A stretch of 64,000 nucleotides of DNA. It comes from Myxococcota bacterium. GTDB taxonomy: Bacteria; Myxococcota_A; UBA9160; UBA6930. Made by a program: the position numbers and the translations under genes. Location of the stretch: assembly GCA_028285625.1 (NCBI GenBank), contig JANQOX010000005.1, positions 789,773-853,772 on the forward strand, given 5' to 3'. Within the stretch, counting starts at the first letter, position 1. Every line of letters begins with the position of its first letter. This document shows positions 1-9,975 of the stretch, piece after piece. Below the pieces are notes generated by a model that saw only the letters and a program-made list of their open reading frames with translations, did no database searches and had not been told where the DNA came from.

Positions 1-1317
1 GGTGTGGATCGCATCCATGTTCCCCTCCGCATAGTTGGCGAGGAACAGCACGGCGAAGTTGCCGCCGTCGTTCTCGAGCAGGAAGTCGTAGAGCAGGTCG
101 TCGACCGGCCGGCCCTCCTGCTCGGCGCGCACGCCCAGTCGCTGGTGCTCCTCCGGCTCGTAGTCCATGGGCTGCGTGATCGGGAACATCATTCCCGCCG
201 CCATCTTGAAGAGCATGTAGGCGTTCGCCATCGAGCCCGCCTGGTCCGGCGGGACGTCGGGGTCGGACAGGATGGCGGCCTTCACCTCCGGCTTGCGCAT
301 CTCGCGGATGCGCTCGGGCAGCGGCAGGTGCTCGATTTCGAGGTAGGTCTTGCGCCGCATGAAGAGGTGGTACGTCTTCAGGCTCGTGATGATGCTGACC
401 GGCCGCGAGGCCACCTGCGGGCGTAGGTTGGCTCCTGCCGCGTTGTGCTCGGTGGTGAAGGCCAGCACGCGCTTCCACATGTCCTTCATCGGGGGCGGCT
501 GGGCCGTCGTGAAGGTGACTGGTCGTCCCGACTCCAGGCCGATCTTGCGGATCAGCTCGAGCTCGGTCTCGCACTGCTCGCCTCCCATCCGCTCGACCAT
601 GGGGATGATCTCGAAGACGCCCGAGCCGGCGCGGGCCATCCCCGCCGCCAGGGCCAGCAGTTCGTCCTCGTCGGCGAAGGTGCCGGGGACGGGCACGCCG
701 CTCATCGACCGGTGCCCCAACAGGCGCGAGCTCGAGAAGCCGACGGCGCCGGCGCGCATGGCTTCCTCCACCAGGTCGCGCATGCGCGCGAGGTCGTCGC
801 GGGTCGGGGCCTCGTTCGCCCGGCCGCGCGCGCCCATCACGTAGTTGCGAAGCGCACCGTGCGAGAGCTGGGTGCCGACGTCGAGTGCGAACGCCCGCTG
901 GTCGAGCAGGGACAGGTACTCCGGAAAGGTCTCCCACTCGCCCCACGGCATGCCTTCGTAGAGCGCGGTGCCCGGGATGTCCTCGACGCCCTCCATCAGC
1001 TCGATCAGGTCGCGGTGGCCATCGGGCGGGACGGGCGCGAAGCCCACGCCACAGTTTCCCGTGACTACGGTCGTCACGCCGTGCGAGGCCGAGGGGTCGA
1101 TGGTGTCGTCCCACGTGACCTGCCCGTCGTAGTGGGTGTGGACGTCGACCCAGCCCGGCGCGAGCAGGGCGCCGTCTGCGTCGAGGGTCTCGCGCGCGGT
1201 CTCCTCCACCTGGCCGACGGCGACGATGCGCCCGTCGCGAATGCCGACATCCCCGGTGCGCGGCGGTGCGCCCGTGCCGTCGACGATGGTGGCGGCCTCG
1301 ATCCGGGTATCCAGCAT
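1..1317 (-). CDS. N-acyl-D-amino-acid deacylase-like amidohydrolase (3' end runs off window)
   Basis: Reverse-strand translation from ATG at 1317: [35 protein letters not shown]...[19 protein letters not shown]...[18 protein letters not shown]; HxH metal motif. Missing from the ORF track because it is open at the window edge. Confidence 0.9.
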   Translation of the reverse strand, partial: MLDTRIEAATIVDGTGAPPRTGDVGIRDGRIVAVGQVEETARETLDADGALLAPGWVDVHTHYDGQVTWDDTIDPSASHGVTTVVTGNCGVGFAPVPPDGHRDLIELMEGVEDIPGTALYEGMPWGEWETFPEYLSLLDQRAFALDVGTQLSHGALRNYVMGARGRANEAPTRDDLARMRDLVEEAMRAGAVGFSSSRLLGHRSMSGVPVPGTFADEDELLALAAGMARAGSGVFEIIPMVERMGGEQCETELELIRKIGLESGRPVTFTTAQPPPMKDMWKRVLAFTTEHNAAGANLRPQVASRPVSIITSLKTYHLFMRRKTYLEIEHLPLPERIREMRKPEVKAAILSDPDVPPDQAGSMANAYMLFKMAAGMMFPITQPMDYEPEEHQRLGVRAEQEGRPVDDLLYDFLLENDGGNFAVLFLANYAEGNMDAIHT

Positions 1318-1419
1318 GTCTTCTACCTCGTTCCGGAGAGAGCAAGACGCTAGCACCGGGCTGCCGCCAGCTGCTCTCGTCCCTCGTGGACGGCGATCCG
1401 CGGCCGACGCGGCAGCCGG

Positions 1420-1604
1420 TCAGTAGAGCGCGTTCTCGACCGTGGCGGCCAGGGCCCAGGCGATGGGGGGCACCAGGCCGAACAGGATGATCCGTTGCAG
1501 GTGGGCGCGGACCGGCCACTCGCTCAGGTTGTCGAGCACAGCCAGGTAGCCCAGCAGCTCGGCCCGGTCGTAGCCCCGCGTAGCCCGTTCTGCCGAGCGC
1601 CTTT
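1420..1604 (-). pseudogene. possible truncated or start-less small membrane protein
   Basis: Protein-like C-terminus ...YDRAELLGYLAVLDNLSEWPVRAHLQRIILFGLVPPIAWALAATVENALY* but no ATG/GTG/TTG start between the GST stop and the conserved-looking segment. Confidence 0.35.
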
Positions 1605-2243
1605 CTATCCGCCGAAGGCGGCGGCCTCGGCTTCGAGCAGCGGTGCCACGGCGCCGTGAGCCTTCACCCGCTCGACCAGTCCGGAGAGCTTGGGCCACTT
1701 CGCTGCGTCGATCGTGTATTGGGCATAGCCGGCATTCACGAACGGAGAGGCCAGGGCCAGGTCGGCCACGGTGAGGTCACCGAACAGGAATCCCTCCGCC
1801 GGGACCTGCCCCTCGAGGTAGTCCAGCATGGGCGGCAGCTTCTCGTGGATGATCTTGTCCACGGTCTCTTCGTCGACGGGCTGCTTCATCACCCGGGGCC
1901 GCATGAAGCGATGGAAGAAGAGCCCGGCCGCGCTCTCGGCCAGCACCGTGCCGCCGTACTCCTCGAACCAGTCGGCGCGAGCGCGCTGCTTCGGGTCGGT
2001 GGGGTAGACCGGAATCTCCGGGTAGGCGTCCTCGAGGTAGCGGCAGATCACCTTGGAGTCGGCGATGTTGAGGTCGCCGTCGATCAACGCCGGCACCTTC
2101 TGCAACGGGCTCACCCGGGCCAGCTCTTCGTCGCCCGAGAAGGGCATGGAGGGGATGTGCTCGTAGGGCAGCTGCTTGATGGCCAGGACGGCCATGGTCT
2201 TGCGGACGAACGGGGAGGCGTTGGCGCCGTATAGCTTGATCAC
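1605..2243 (-). CDS. glutathione S-transferase family protein
   Basis: MIKLYGANASPFVRKTMAVLAIKQLPYEHI...VSPLQKVPALIDGDLNIADSKVICRYLEDAYP, GST N-terminal fold motifs. Confidence 0.92.
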   Translation of the reverse strand: MIKLYGANASPFVRKTMAVLAIKQLPYEHIPSMPFSGDEELARVSPLQKVPALIDGDLNIADSKVICRYLEDAYPEIPVYPTDPKQRARADWFEEYGGTVLAESAAGLFFHRFMRPRVMKQPVDEETVDKIIHEKLPPMLDYLEGQVPAEGFLFGDLTVADLALASPFVNAGYAQYTIDAAKWPKLSGLVERVKAHGAVAPLLEAEAAAFGG

Positions 2244-2364
2244 TCGGATTCCTCTGCGGGGATTGGGTCGGAGCGTGGTCGTTCGATCGGGGTCCTGCGA
2301 CCCAGCGGCAGCCCGACGACGAGCAGGACGTTACAACGTCCTCGGCGTTCGTCGCGAAGGCCCC

Positions 2365-2784
2365 CTACGAGGGCACGGCCCCCTCGCGCCGCACGAGCGT
2401 TGCGGCCGCCCAGGCGGTGACGATCGCGGGCAGATAGACGCCGGGCAGGTCGAGCCACACGTGGTGGGCGTCGAGGGCGCCGGTGCTCGTGTCCCAGACG
2501 TGCAGCAGCGCGTGGAGGCCGAGGAAGACCGCCGCGATCGAGACCAGCGGAACGCGGAAGTGGGGTGCGCGTGCGGCCCACACCAGGGCGATGCCCACCG
2601 TCAAGAACGCGCAGCCGATGTCGCGTACGAAGTGTGGATTGAAGGGCCCCGTATGCGGTGCCGTGGTCGGCAGGTCGGTGTACCAGTGCATGGGGCCGAC
2701 CAGCATCCACAGGGCGTTGGCGACGCTCACCGCGCCCATCACCAGGAAGAGCCAGCCGAAGCCGTCGAGGCGTCTCTCGTTCAC
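2365..2784 (-). CDS. hypothetical four-TM membrane protein
   Basis: 139 aa with hydrophobic helices (GWLFLVMGAVSVANALWMLVG, FLTVGIALVWAA, LVSIAAVFLGLHALLHVW). Confidence 0.75.
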   Translation of the reverse strand: MNERRLDGFGWLFLVMGAVSVANALWMLVGPMHWYTDLPTTAPHTGPFNPHFVRDIGCAFLTVGIALVWAARAPHFRVPLVSIAAVFLGLHALLHVWDTSTGALDAHHVWLDLPGVYLPAIVTAWAAATLVRREGAVPS

Positions 2785-2823
2785 GTCTTGCTCCTCCAGG
2801 CGGTCGTGCCTGCCATCACACCG

Positions 2824-5271
2824 TCACTCGAGTGCACCCGCGGCGGCGAGTTCCGCGACGCGCTCCTCGTCGTAGCCCAGGAGCCCGGTCAGGATCTCCC
2901 AGTTGTCCCGGCCTAGCGTAGGGATCCCGTGGCGGATTCGTGCCGGGGTTCGCGACAGCTTCGAGCGCGTGTCTTCGACGATCGTGTAGGCGTCGCCCGA
3001 CTCGATCCGAACGAAGTGTCCGCGCTCGTGGAGCTGCGGGTCGGCACAGGCTGCGGGGCTGTCCTGGACCCGGTGACAAGCGATCCCGCAGTCCTGGAGC
3101 TGCGCCTCGAGGGCCGCGCCCTCGTGCTCTCGGGTGAGGTCGGCGAGGGCGGCATCCAGAGCCTCGGCGTCCTGAAGGCGGTCGTTCGCCGTCGAGAAAC
3201 GCGGATCGTCGCCAAGTGCCTCCTGGCCGAGCACGCGACACAGGTGTCGGAACCCCGGATCGTCCTCCACCGCGATCGCGATCCAGCGATCTTCTCCCAG
3301 AACCGGATAGCAGCCGTGGGGTGCGAAGTGGTCGTCGCGGTTTCCCCGGCGCGTGGGGTCGGCCGCGTCGACCAGAGCCTCGAGCATGGCCGGCGCCAAG
3401 AAGTGAAGGGATGCTTCGGCCTGCGAGAGGTCGAGGTGCATTCCCGTTCCGGTGTGCTGGCGCTTGTCGAGCGCCGCCAGGATGGCCGAGGCCACGAACT
3501 TCGGCGTGACGTAGTCGGTGTAGGCCCCGTAGGGTCCGCAGGCGTTGCGGTCGGGCCAGCCCGTCATCTCGTGGAAGCCCACGATGGCCGCCGAGAGGTT
3601 GCCGTAGCCCGAGAACGTGGCGAGCGGACCGCTCTGTCCCATGAGCGAGGTACTGAGCATCACGAGTTCTGGGTTCGCCTCGCGAAGCACCTCCCAGCCC
3701 AGGCCCATCCGCGCCATCGCGCCCGGCGTGAACGACTCGCACACCACGTCGGCCCAGCGCACGAGGTCGAGCACGACCTCGCGCGCTTCGGGCTTCGAGA
3801 GATCGAGTCCGAGCATCCGCTTGCTGGCGTTGGTGCCGTGGAAGAGCGCGCCGGTCTCCATCCCGAAGCGGCGGTCGACGAAGGGCCGCCCGCCGCGAAT
3901 CGGGTCGTGCTTGTCGGCGGACTCCACGCGCACGACCTCGGCCCCGTAGTCGGCCAGCATGCGCGTGGCCACCGGGCCCGCGAGCGCCCACATGAAGTCG
4001 AGGATCTTGACGTCGGCCAGGGGGAGGCTGGGTGCGTGGGCAGCCGAGGCGCGCCCGCTGGCACCCGCAGGGCTTCTCGTCCGCGCCTCGGCAAGAATCG
4101 TCTCGGTGTGTTCGCCGAGGCGCGGAGATCGCGGTGCGGGCTCGGGAGTCTCGCCCGTCACGCGCACGAAGGGGCCGAGCTGACGCGCCGTGCCCTCGCC
4201 ATCGGGCCGGTCGAGGGGCTGGAAGTAGCGACGCGTCTCGAGTTGGTCGTTCGACGCGACGTCGCGCAGGGTCCACGCCGGAGCGATCAGCAGCCGCCGT
4301 TCCATCGCGATCTCGAGCAGCTCGCCCTTCGACTTCGATGCCGTCCACGCGGCGATGGCGGCCTTGGCGCGGTCGTGGGTCTCTACGGGCTCGACGCCCT
4401 TCGCGATCGAGGATGCGATCGCGATCCAGTCCTTGTCGCGAAGGGCCTCGTCGCAGAAGCCATCCTCGCATACGGCGTGCATCAGTCGGGTCGAGGCGGG
4501 CCCGAACGCCCGGCCGAACAGGTGGGTGATCGAGACGTGTCCGTCGCGCGCGGGGTATTGGAAGCGCAGCGTGAGGGGCCCGATCTTGCCGCCGCCTGCG
4601 ATGCGGGCGCCGCCCGAGGACTGCACGGCCGCCGACACGATGTCCGATTGGGTGGCGAGCGCGACCGCCTGCTGCGCCGACACGTCCACGTGCTGGCCGC
4701 GACCCGAGCGTCGACGCTCATGGAGCGCCACCAGCGTCGCCGCCGCCGCTTCCGCACCCGCATGGAGGAACGTCTGCGGCACCGAGATTCGCACTGGCGG
4801 ACGGTCTTCGTCGCCCATGAGCCAGAGTGCGCCGGAGGCGGCGAGTACCGTGAGGTCGCTGGCCGCCCACTTCGCCTTGGGTCCGGTCTGCCCGAAGGGC
4901 GTGATCGAGACCTGGACGAGCCCGGGGTTGCGGCGGGCCAGCGTCTCGAAGCCGAGGCCCAGCTGCTCCATCTCGCCGGGCGTACGCGACTCGACCAGCA
5001 CGTCCGCGCCGTCGAGGAGGCGAAGCAGGTCCTCGCGGTCGGACGGAGAAGCGGGGTCGAGAACGACGCTGCGGCCGCCCCGCGCGTAGGCCCACCAGAA
5101 CAGCGACCGCTCGGGTCCGGGTCTGCCTCCGGCGAACGGCCCCTGCTGCCGCGACCGCGAGCCGCCGGGAGGCTCGACATGGACGACATCGGCCCCGAGC
5201 TCGCCCAGCACGAAGCCGCAGAGGATCCCTCGATCGTCGGAGAGATCCACCACACGGACGGGACTCGACAT
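2824..5271 (-). CDS. tandem-domain CaiB/BaiF (class III) CoA-transferase, 815 aa
   Basis: Two CaiB repeats: N-terminal VRVVDLSDDRGILCGFVLGELGADVVHVEPPGG... and C-terminal LADVKILDFMWALAGPVATRMLADYGAEVVRVESADKHDPIRG... Confidence 0.93.
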   Translation of the reverse strand: MSSPVRVVDLSDDRGILCGFVLGELGADVVHVEPPGGSRSRQQGPFAGGRPGPERSLFWWAYARGGRSVVLDPASPSDREDLLRLLDGADVLVESRTPGEMEQLGLGFETLARRNPGLVQVSITPFGQTGPKAKWAASDLTVLAASGALWLMGDEDRPPVRISVPQTFLHAGAEAAAATLVALHERRRSGRGQHVDVSAQQAVALATQSDIVSAAVQSSGGARIAGGGKIGPLTLRFQYPARDGHVSITHLFGRAFGPASTRLMHAVCEDGFCDEALRDKDWIAIASSIAKGVEPVETHDRAKAAIAAWTASKSKGELLEIAMERRLLIAPAWTLRDVASNDQLETRRYFQPLDRPDGEGTARQLGPFVRVTGETPEPAPRSPRLGEHTETILAEARTRSPAGASGRASAAHAPSLPLADVKILDFMWALAGPVATRMLADYGAEVVRVESADKHDPIRGGRPFVDRRFGMETGALFHGTNASKRMLGLDLSKPEAREVVLDLVRWADVVCESFTPGAMARMGLGWEVLREANPELVMLSTSLMGQSGPLATFSGYGNLSAAIVGFHEMTGWPDRNACGPYGAYTDYVTPKFVASAILAALDKRQHTGTGMHLDLSQAEASLHFLAPAMLEALVDAADPTRRGNRDDHFAPHGCYPVLGEDRWIAIAVEDDPGFRHLCRVLGQEALGDDPRFSTANDRLQDAEALDAALADLTREHEGAALEAQLQDCGIACHRVQDSPAACADPQLHERGHFVRIESGDAYTIVEDTRSKLSRTPARIRHGIPTLGRDNWEILTGLLGYDEERVAELAAAGALE

Positions 5272-5290
5272 GGGCGCTCCGCGCGTCGGG

Positions 5291-6082
5291 TCAGCGTCCC
5301 TTGAAGACCGCCGTGCGGCGCTCGATGAACGACTGCACGCCTTCCTGGGCGTCTTCGCTGGCCATGAGCCGCTTCTGGGTGGGGCCCATTGCTGCCACGC
5401 AGGCGTCGAAGCCCTCGACCACGAAGCGACGGGACGAGGCCTTCGTCTCCTGGACGGCGAGCGGGGCGAGGGCGGAGATCTCTTCGGCGATCTCGATGGC
5501 GCGATCGAGCTGGGTCCCTGCCGGCACGACCTCCTGGACGAGCCCGATGCGGTAGGCCTCGGCAGCGTCGAACTCGTCCGCGGTCAGCAGGTGGTACATA
5601 GCGTTGCCCCAACCGCCCCGTTCGACGAAGCGGATCGTGGCGCCGCCTGTGGCGTGGATCGCGCGCTTGGGTTCGAGCTGTGAAAACCGGCAGTCGTCGG
5701 CCGCGATCACGATGTCGCCGGCGAGGGCGAGCTCGATGCCGAGGGTGAAGGTGATGCCCTGCACGGCCGTCACGATCGGCTTGCGGCATGCGCGACCGAA
5801 GCCGATCGGGTCGATCGCCTGGCTCTCTTTGCCCCCGCCGCTGCCCCCCTTGGCCATGCGGTCGGTCCACTTCGGCAGGTCGAGGCCAGCCGTGAAGTGG
5901 TCGCCGTGGCCGAAGAGCACGCCGCATCGCAGGTCGTCTTCTTCGTCGAGCCGTGTGATCGCCGCCACCAGCTCGCCGGCCATCTTCGGCGTGTAGCCGT
6001 TGCGCTTGGCCGGGCGGTTGAGCCCGATCAGCAGCAGGTGGCCTCGAGCTTCGACGCTGATGGAGCCTTCGTCTTCGGACAT
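5291..6082 (-). CDS. enoyl-CoA hydratase/isomerase (crotonase) family
   Basis: GHLLLIGLNRPAKRNGYTPKM...FGHGDHFTAGLDL...GITFTLGIELALAGDIVIAADDCRFSQLE. Confidence 0.92.
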   Translation of the reverse strand: MSEDEGSISVEARGHLLLIGLNRPAKRNGYTPKMAGELVAAITRLDEEDDLRCGVLFGHGDHFTAGLDLPKWTDRMAKGGSGGGKESQAIDPIGFGRACRKPIVTAVQGITFTLGIELALAGDIVIAADDCRFSQLEPKRAIHATGGATIRFVERGGWGNAMYHLLTADEFDAAEAYRIGLVQEVVPAGTQLDRAIEIAEEISALAPLAVQETKASSRRFVVEGFDACVAAMGPTQKRLMASEDAQEGVQSFIERRTAVFKGR

Positions 6083-6127
6083 CGTTCGCCTTCTTCGGTG
6101 GTGGGGGTCTCGAGAGGCGGCCCCGGG

Positions 6128-7249
6128 TCAGAGCGCGAGCCGTTCGGCCAACGCTTCCCGGTGGTGGATCGCGTCGCCGAAGAGCAGCTCGCTCGACTTG
6201 GCACGCTTGAAGTAGAGATGGGCGGGGTGCTCCCAGGTGAATCCCATCCCGCCATGGATCTGGATGTTCTCCGCCGCGGCGTGGTAGTACGCCTCGGAGC
6301 AGAACGATTTCGCCATGTGGGCCGCCTCCAAGACGTCGTCCCAAGAGCCGTCGCCCGAGAGCGCTTCGGCTGCGGTCGCGCTCGCGTGGTAGGCGGCGGT
6401 CTTTGCGAACTCGACCTTGACCAGCGTCTCGGCGCACTTGTGCTTGATGGCCTGGTAGGACCCGATCGGGCGACCGAACTGCAGGCGGCTCTTGGCGTAG
6501 TCGACCGCCGTTTCGAGGCACCACTGGGCGCCGCCCACCTGTTCCGACGCCAGGGCCACGAGCGTCAGCGCGAGGGTTCGCTCGAGGCCCTCTGTGGCGT
6601 CGCCCTCGCTGATCAACTGGGCAGGTGTGCTCGCGAACGAGACGCTGGCCAGCTTGCGGGTCAGGTCGAGCTCGGGGATGGGGCTGCGCGACAGGCCTGC
6701 CGCTTCGCCCTCGACGCGGAAGAGCCCGACGCCGCCCGGGGTGCGCGCGGCGACGAGGATCACACCTGCCGTGCCGCCGTCGAGCACGTGATGCTTCGTT
6801 CCGTCGAGGGTGTGCCCGCCGTCCTTCTCCTGGGCCTGCATCGCGATGTCGCCGATGTCCCATCCGGTTTCTGCGTAGGCGAGCGTCGCGCGCGTCGAGC
6901 CTTCGGCGATCCCGGGCAGCAGGGCCTTCTGGGCGTCCGCCGTGGCGCAGTGCAGGAGCGCGTTCGTCGCCATCACGGCCGAAGAGAGGTACGGCGCGCA
7001 GAAGAGGGCGCGCCCCATCTCCTCGGCCACGATGCCGAGCTCGACGTGGCTGCAACCGGCGCCGCCGTGTTCTTCGGGCACGATCAGGCCCGCCACCCCG
7101 ACCTGCTCGGCCAGCTGCTTCCAGACGGCCTCGTCGAAGCCGCGATCGCTGGCCATCTGGGTACGGACCGCCTGTTCGTCGGATTGATCGGTCAGGAACT
7201 GGCGCACGGTGGCGCGGAGTGCTTCGTGCTCTTCGGTGAAAGCCTGCAT
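6128..7249 (-). CDS. acyl-CoA dehydrogenase family protein (373 aa)
   Basis: MQAFTEEHEALRATVRQFLTDQ...VPEEHGGAGCSHVELGIVAEEMGRALF...SRLQFGRPIGSYQAIKHKCAE...IQIHGGMGFTWEHPAHLYFKRAK. Confidence 0.93.
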   Translation of the reverse strand: MQAFTEEHEALRATVRQFLTDQSDEQAVRTQMASDRGFDEAVWKQLAEQVGVAGLIVPEEHGGAGCSHVELGIVAEEMGRALFCAPYLSSAVMATNALLHCATADAQKALLPGIAEGSTRATLAYAETGWDIGDIAMQAQEKDGGHTLDGTKHHVLDGGTAGVILVAARTPGGVGLFRVEGEAAGLSRSPIPELDLTRKLASVSFASTPAQLISEGDATEGLERTLALTLVALASEQVGGAQWCLETAVDYAKSRLQFGRPIGSYQAIKHKCAETLVKVEFAKTAAYHASATAAEALSGDGSWDDVLEAAHMAKSFCSEAYYHAAAENIQIHGGMGFTWEHPAHLYFKRAKSSELLFGDAIHHREALAERLAL

Positions 7250-7338
7250 GGGTGATGTCCTTCGTCTCGTGTCGGTGGCGTTCGGCGCGTTCGATGGCCC
7301 CGTTTCGTCGCGAGCCAGCAAAGGGGAGGGCGGCGCCG

Positions 7339-8565
7339 TCAGCTCCGCGGCACGTCCTTCCAGGCCACGTCCTTGTCGACGCGGGGCTCGCCGGGCAGCC
7401 CGAGCACGCGCTCGCCGAGGATGTTCTTCATGATCTCGCTCGTGCCCCCCTCGATCGAGTTCGCACGCGATCGGAGGAACTGGTACTTGGCGAATGCCTC
7501 GGTGCCTTCGGACATGCCCGCCACCTGGCGCAGCTCGTAGCCCTCTTCGAAGGCCAGCCCCTTGTTGCCGAGCACGTCGATGGCGAGCTCCCACATGCGC
7601 TTGGCGCTCTCGGCCTGGAAGAGCTTGCCCACCGACCCTTCGGGCCCCGGGTTGCCCGACTTCGCGGCGGCCGCGGCCCGCGCGTTGGTGAGGCGCAGCA
7701 GCTCCTGTTCGATCCAGGTGTGGGTCATGCGGTCGCGCAGGATCGCGTTCTGCGCAGGAGACGCCGACGCCGGGTCGCGCTCCTTCCACAGGTCGACGAG
7801 CTTCGAGATCGCGCCGCCCCCCTTCTTCTTGGACCCGGCACCGCCGATCGCCACCCGCTCGTTCATGAGCGTCGTGATCGCCGCGCGCCAGCCCTGACCC
7901 TCCTTGCCGAGCATGTTCTCGGCCGGGATGCGGACGTCGTTGAAGAAGACCTCGTTGAACTCGGCCTCGCCCGTGATCTGGTACAGCGGGCGCACCTCGA
8001 CACCGGGGCTCTCCATGTCGACCACGAAGTAGGACAGGCCGTCGTGCTTGGGCACGTCCGGGTTGGTGCGGGCTACGAGCATGCCCCACTTCGAGAGGTG
8101 GGCGACGGTCGTCCAGACCTTCTGGCCGTTCACGACCCATTCCTGGCCGTCTTGCACGGCGCGGGTCGAGAGCCCCGCGACGTCCGATCCGGCGCTCGGC
8201 TCGCTGAACATCTGGCACCAGATCTCTTCGCCGCTCCAGATCTTCGGCAGCCAGCGGCGCTTTTGGTCGTCGCTCGCATAGGTGAGCACCACCGGCATGC
8301 CCATGCCGATGCCGATGATGCTCGCCGGCGGGTTGTCGTAGAAGATCTTCGAGTGCTGGAGGATCTCGTCGCGGACGACGTAGTTCATCTTCGGTGAGAG
8401 ACCGAGCCCGCCGAAGCCCTCCGGGAACTGCACGAGCGCGAGCCCGTGCTCGTACTGCTTGGCGCGGAAGGTCTGCGAGTCGACCTTCTCGGGGTGGACC
8501 TCGTCGAGTAGCGTGCGAACGCGCGCACGCAGCTCGCTCTCGTCGATGGATGAAAATTCGCTCAT
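7339..8565 (-). CDS. acyl-CoA dehydrogenase family protein (408 aa)
   Basis: QFPEGFGGLGLSPKMNYVVRDEI...MFSEPSAGSDVAGLSTRA...WVVNGQKVWTTVAHLSKWGMLVART...SIEGGTSEIMKNILGERVLGLP. Confidence 0.94.
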   Translation of the reverse strand: MSEFSSIDESELRARVRTLLDEVHPEKVDSQTFRAKQYEHGLALVQFPEGFGGLGLSPKMNYVVRDEILQHSKIFYDNPPASIIGIGMGMPVVLTYASDDQKRRWLPKIWSGEEIWCQMFSEPSAGSDVAGLSTRAVQDGQEWVVNGQKVWTTVAHLSKWGMLVARTNPDVPKHDGLSYFVVDMESPGVEVRPLYQITGEAEFNEVFFNDVRIPAENMLGKEGQGWRAAITTLMNERVAIGGAGSKKKGGGAISKLVDLWKERDPASASPAQNAILRDRMTHTWIEQELLRLTNARAAAAAKSGNPGPEGSVGKLFQAESAKRMWELAIDVLGNKGLAFEEGYELRQVAGMSEGTEAFAKYQFLRSRANSIEGGTSEIMKNILGERVLGLPGEPRVDKDVAWKDVPRS

Positions 8566-8628
8566 CGGGATGGATCTCCTCGGTTCGTCGCCTCGCGGGG
8601 GCGACGGGATGCTGCGTCGTCGATCGGG

Positions 8629-9849
8629 CTAGACGCGCTCGATGATGATGGCGGGCGCCATGCCGCCGCCGGCACACATCGTGATCAGGCCGACCTGCTC
8701 GTCCCGGCGCTCGAGTTCGTCGAGGACCGTACCGATCAGGATGGCGCCGGTGGCGCCGATCGGATGGCCCAAGGCCATGGCACCGCCATTGACGTTGACC
8801 TTGTCGCGATCGAGTTCGAGGTCGCGCTGGTACTTCTCGGCTACGACGGCAAACGCTTCGTTCACCTCGAACAGGTCGATGTCGGCCAGGGTCATGCCCG
8901 CGCGCTTGAGCACCTTGCGGGTCGCGGGCACCGGGGCGTTGAGCATCAACGTCGGGCAGTCGCCCATGTTGGCTGTGGCCACGACGCGTGCACGCGGCTT
9001 CAGGCCGTGATCCTTCGCGTACTGCTCGCTCGCGAACAGGATCGCCGCGGAGCCATCGACCACGCCCGACGAGTTGCCCGCGTGGTGGACGTGCTCGATC
9101 TCGAGATCGGTGTACTTCTGGTTGATCAGCTCGCGGAAGGTCGGGAAGTCCTCGTGCCGGTAGTCGGCGACCTTCGGAAAGCTGGGCGGCAGCTTGGCGA
9201 GGGACTCCGCCGTGGTGCCGGGACGCGGGAACTCCTCGCGATCGAGGGCCAGCGAGCCATCGGGGTTGTGAACGGGAATCAGCGCCCGGTCGAAGCGACC
9301 TTCCTCGATCGCGACGGCGGCCCGACGCTGGGACTCGGCGGCCAGCGCATCGAGAGCTTCGCGCGGGATCCCCTCCAGGGAGGCGATGGCGTCTGCACAT
9401 ACGCCCTGGTGAGACTGGGGGTGCAGCTGCTGAAGGTGCGGGTTTCCCGCGCCCATCGGCATCATGCCCTTCTTGGGCAGCGACATCATCTCGGTGCCGC
9501 CCGCGATCACCAGGTCTTCCATGCCCGCCATGACCGCGGTGGATGCGATGTTGGCGCTGGTGATGCCCGACCCGCAGAACCGGTCGAGCGTGACGCCGCT
9601 GGCCTTGACGTCGTAGTCCGCATCCAGTGCCGACATACGCCCCAGGTCGCCCGACTGCTCGCAGACCTGGGAGCTCGTGCCCCAGACCACGTCGTCGACG
9701 TCGGCGGTTTCGAACCCATTGCGATCCCGCAGCGCGCGGAGAACGGTGGAACCCAGGTGCTGGGGGTGGAGGTGCGCGAGCGCGCCCTTCCCTTGCTTGC
9801 CCACGCCTCGGGGCGTGCGGCAGGCGTCGATGATGAAGGCGTCGGGCAT
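8629..9849 (-). CDS. acetyl-CoA acetyltransferase / thiolase
   Basis: MPDAFIIDACRTPRGVGKQGKG...LDRFCGSGITSANIA...GGTEMMSLP...NVNGGAMALGHPIGATGA...CAGGGMAPAIIIERV. Confidence 0.95.
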   Translation of the reverse strand: MPDAFIIDACRTPRGVGKQGKGALAHLHPQHLGSTVLRALRDRNGFETADVDDVVWGTSSQVCEQSGDLGRMSALDADYDVKASGVTLDRFCGSGITSANIASTAVMAGMEDLVIAGGTEMMSLPKKGMMPMGAGNPHLQQLHPQSHQGVCADAIASLEGIPREALDALAAESQRRAAVAIEEGRFDRALIPVHNPDGSLALDREEFPRPGTTAESLAKLPPSFPKVADYRHEDFPTFRELINQKYTDLEIEHVHHAGNSSGVVDGSAAILFASEQYAKDHGLKPRARVVATANMGDCPTLMLNAPVPATRKVLKRAGMTLADIDLFEVNEAFAVVAEKYQRDLELDRDKVNVNGGAMALGHPIGATGAILIGTVLDELERRDEQVGLITMCAGGGMAPAIIIERV

Positions 9850-9975
9850 GGGGAACTCCTGATTGGCTGCGTGGGAATCGAGGCGGACGGTGGAGAGGAT
9901 GCCTCCAACCAGTTGCGTTTCGCGAATCCCATAAACTAGGATACTAATTACCCGGGCGCGAGGGAGAGCACCGCC

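Noticed and set aside
2929-5304. Long antisense ORF (791 aa, +) opposite the CoA-transferase gene
   Set aside because: High-GC antisense shadow ORF; low-complexity Arg/His-rich translation with no family signature, whereas the minus strand encodes a clear CaiB protein. Same logic applies to 5897..7255 +, 7252..8397 +, 8764..9939 +, 10083..11276 +, 17386..18717 -, 29851..31365 -, 36004..37932 +, 50338..51918 -, 51892..53757 + and 55218..56360 +.
9930-9960. AT-rich segment AAACTAGGATACTAATTACC between thiolase and amidohydrolase genes as an operator
   Set aside because: Only a weak imperfect inverted repeat; probably a divergent promoter but no specific site is supportable.
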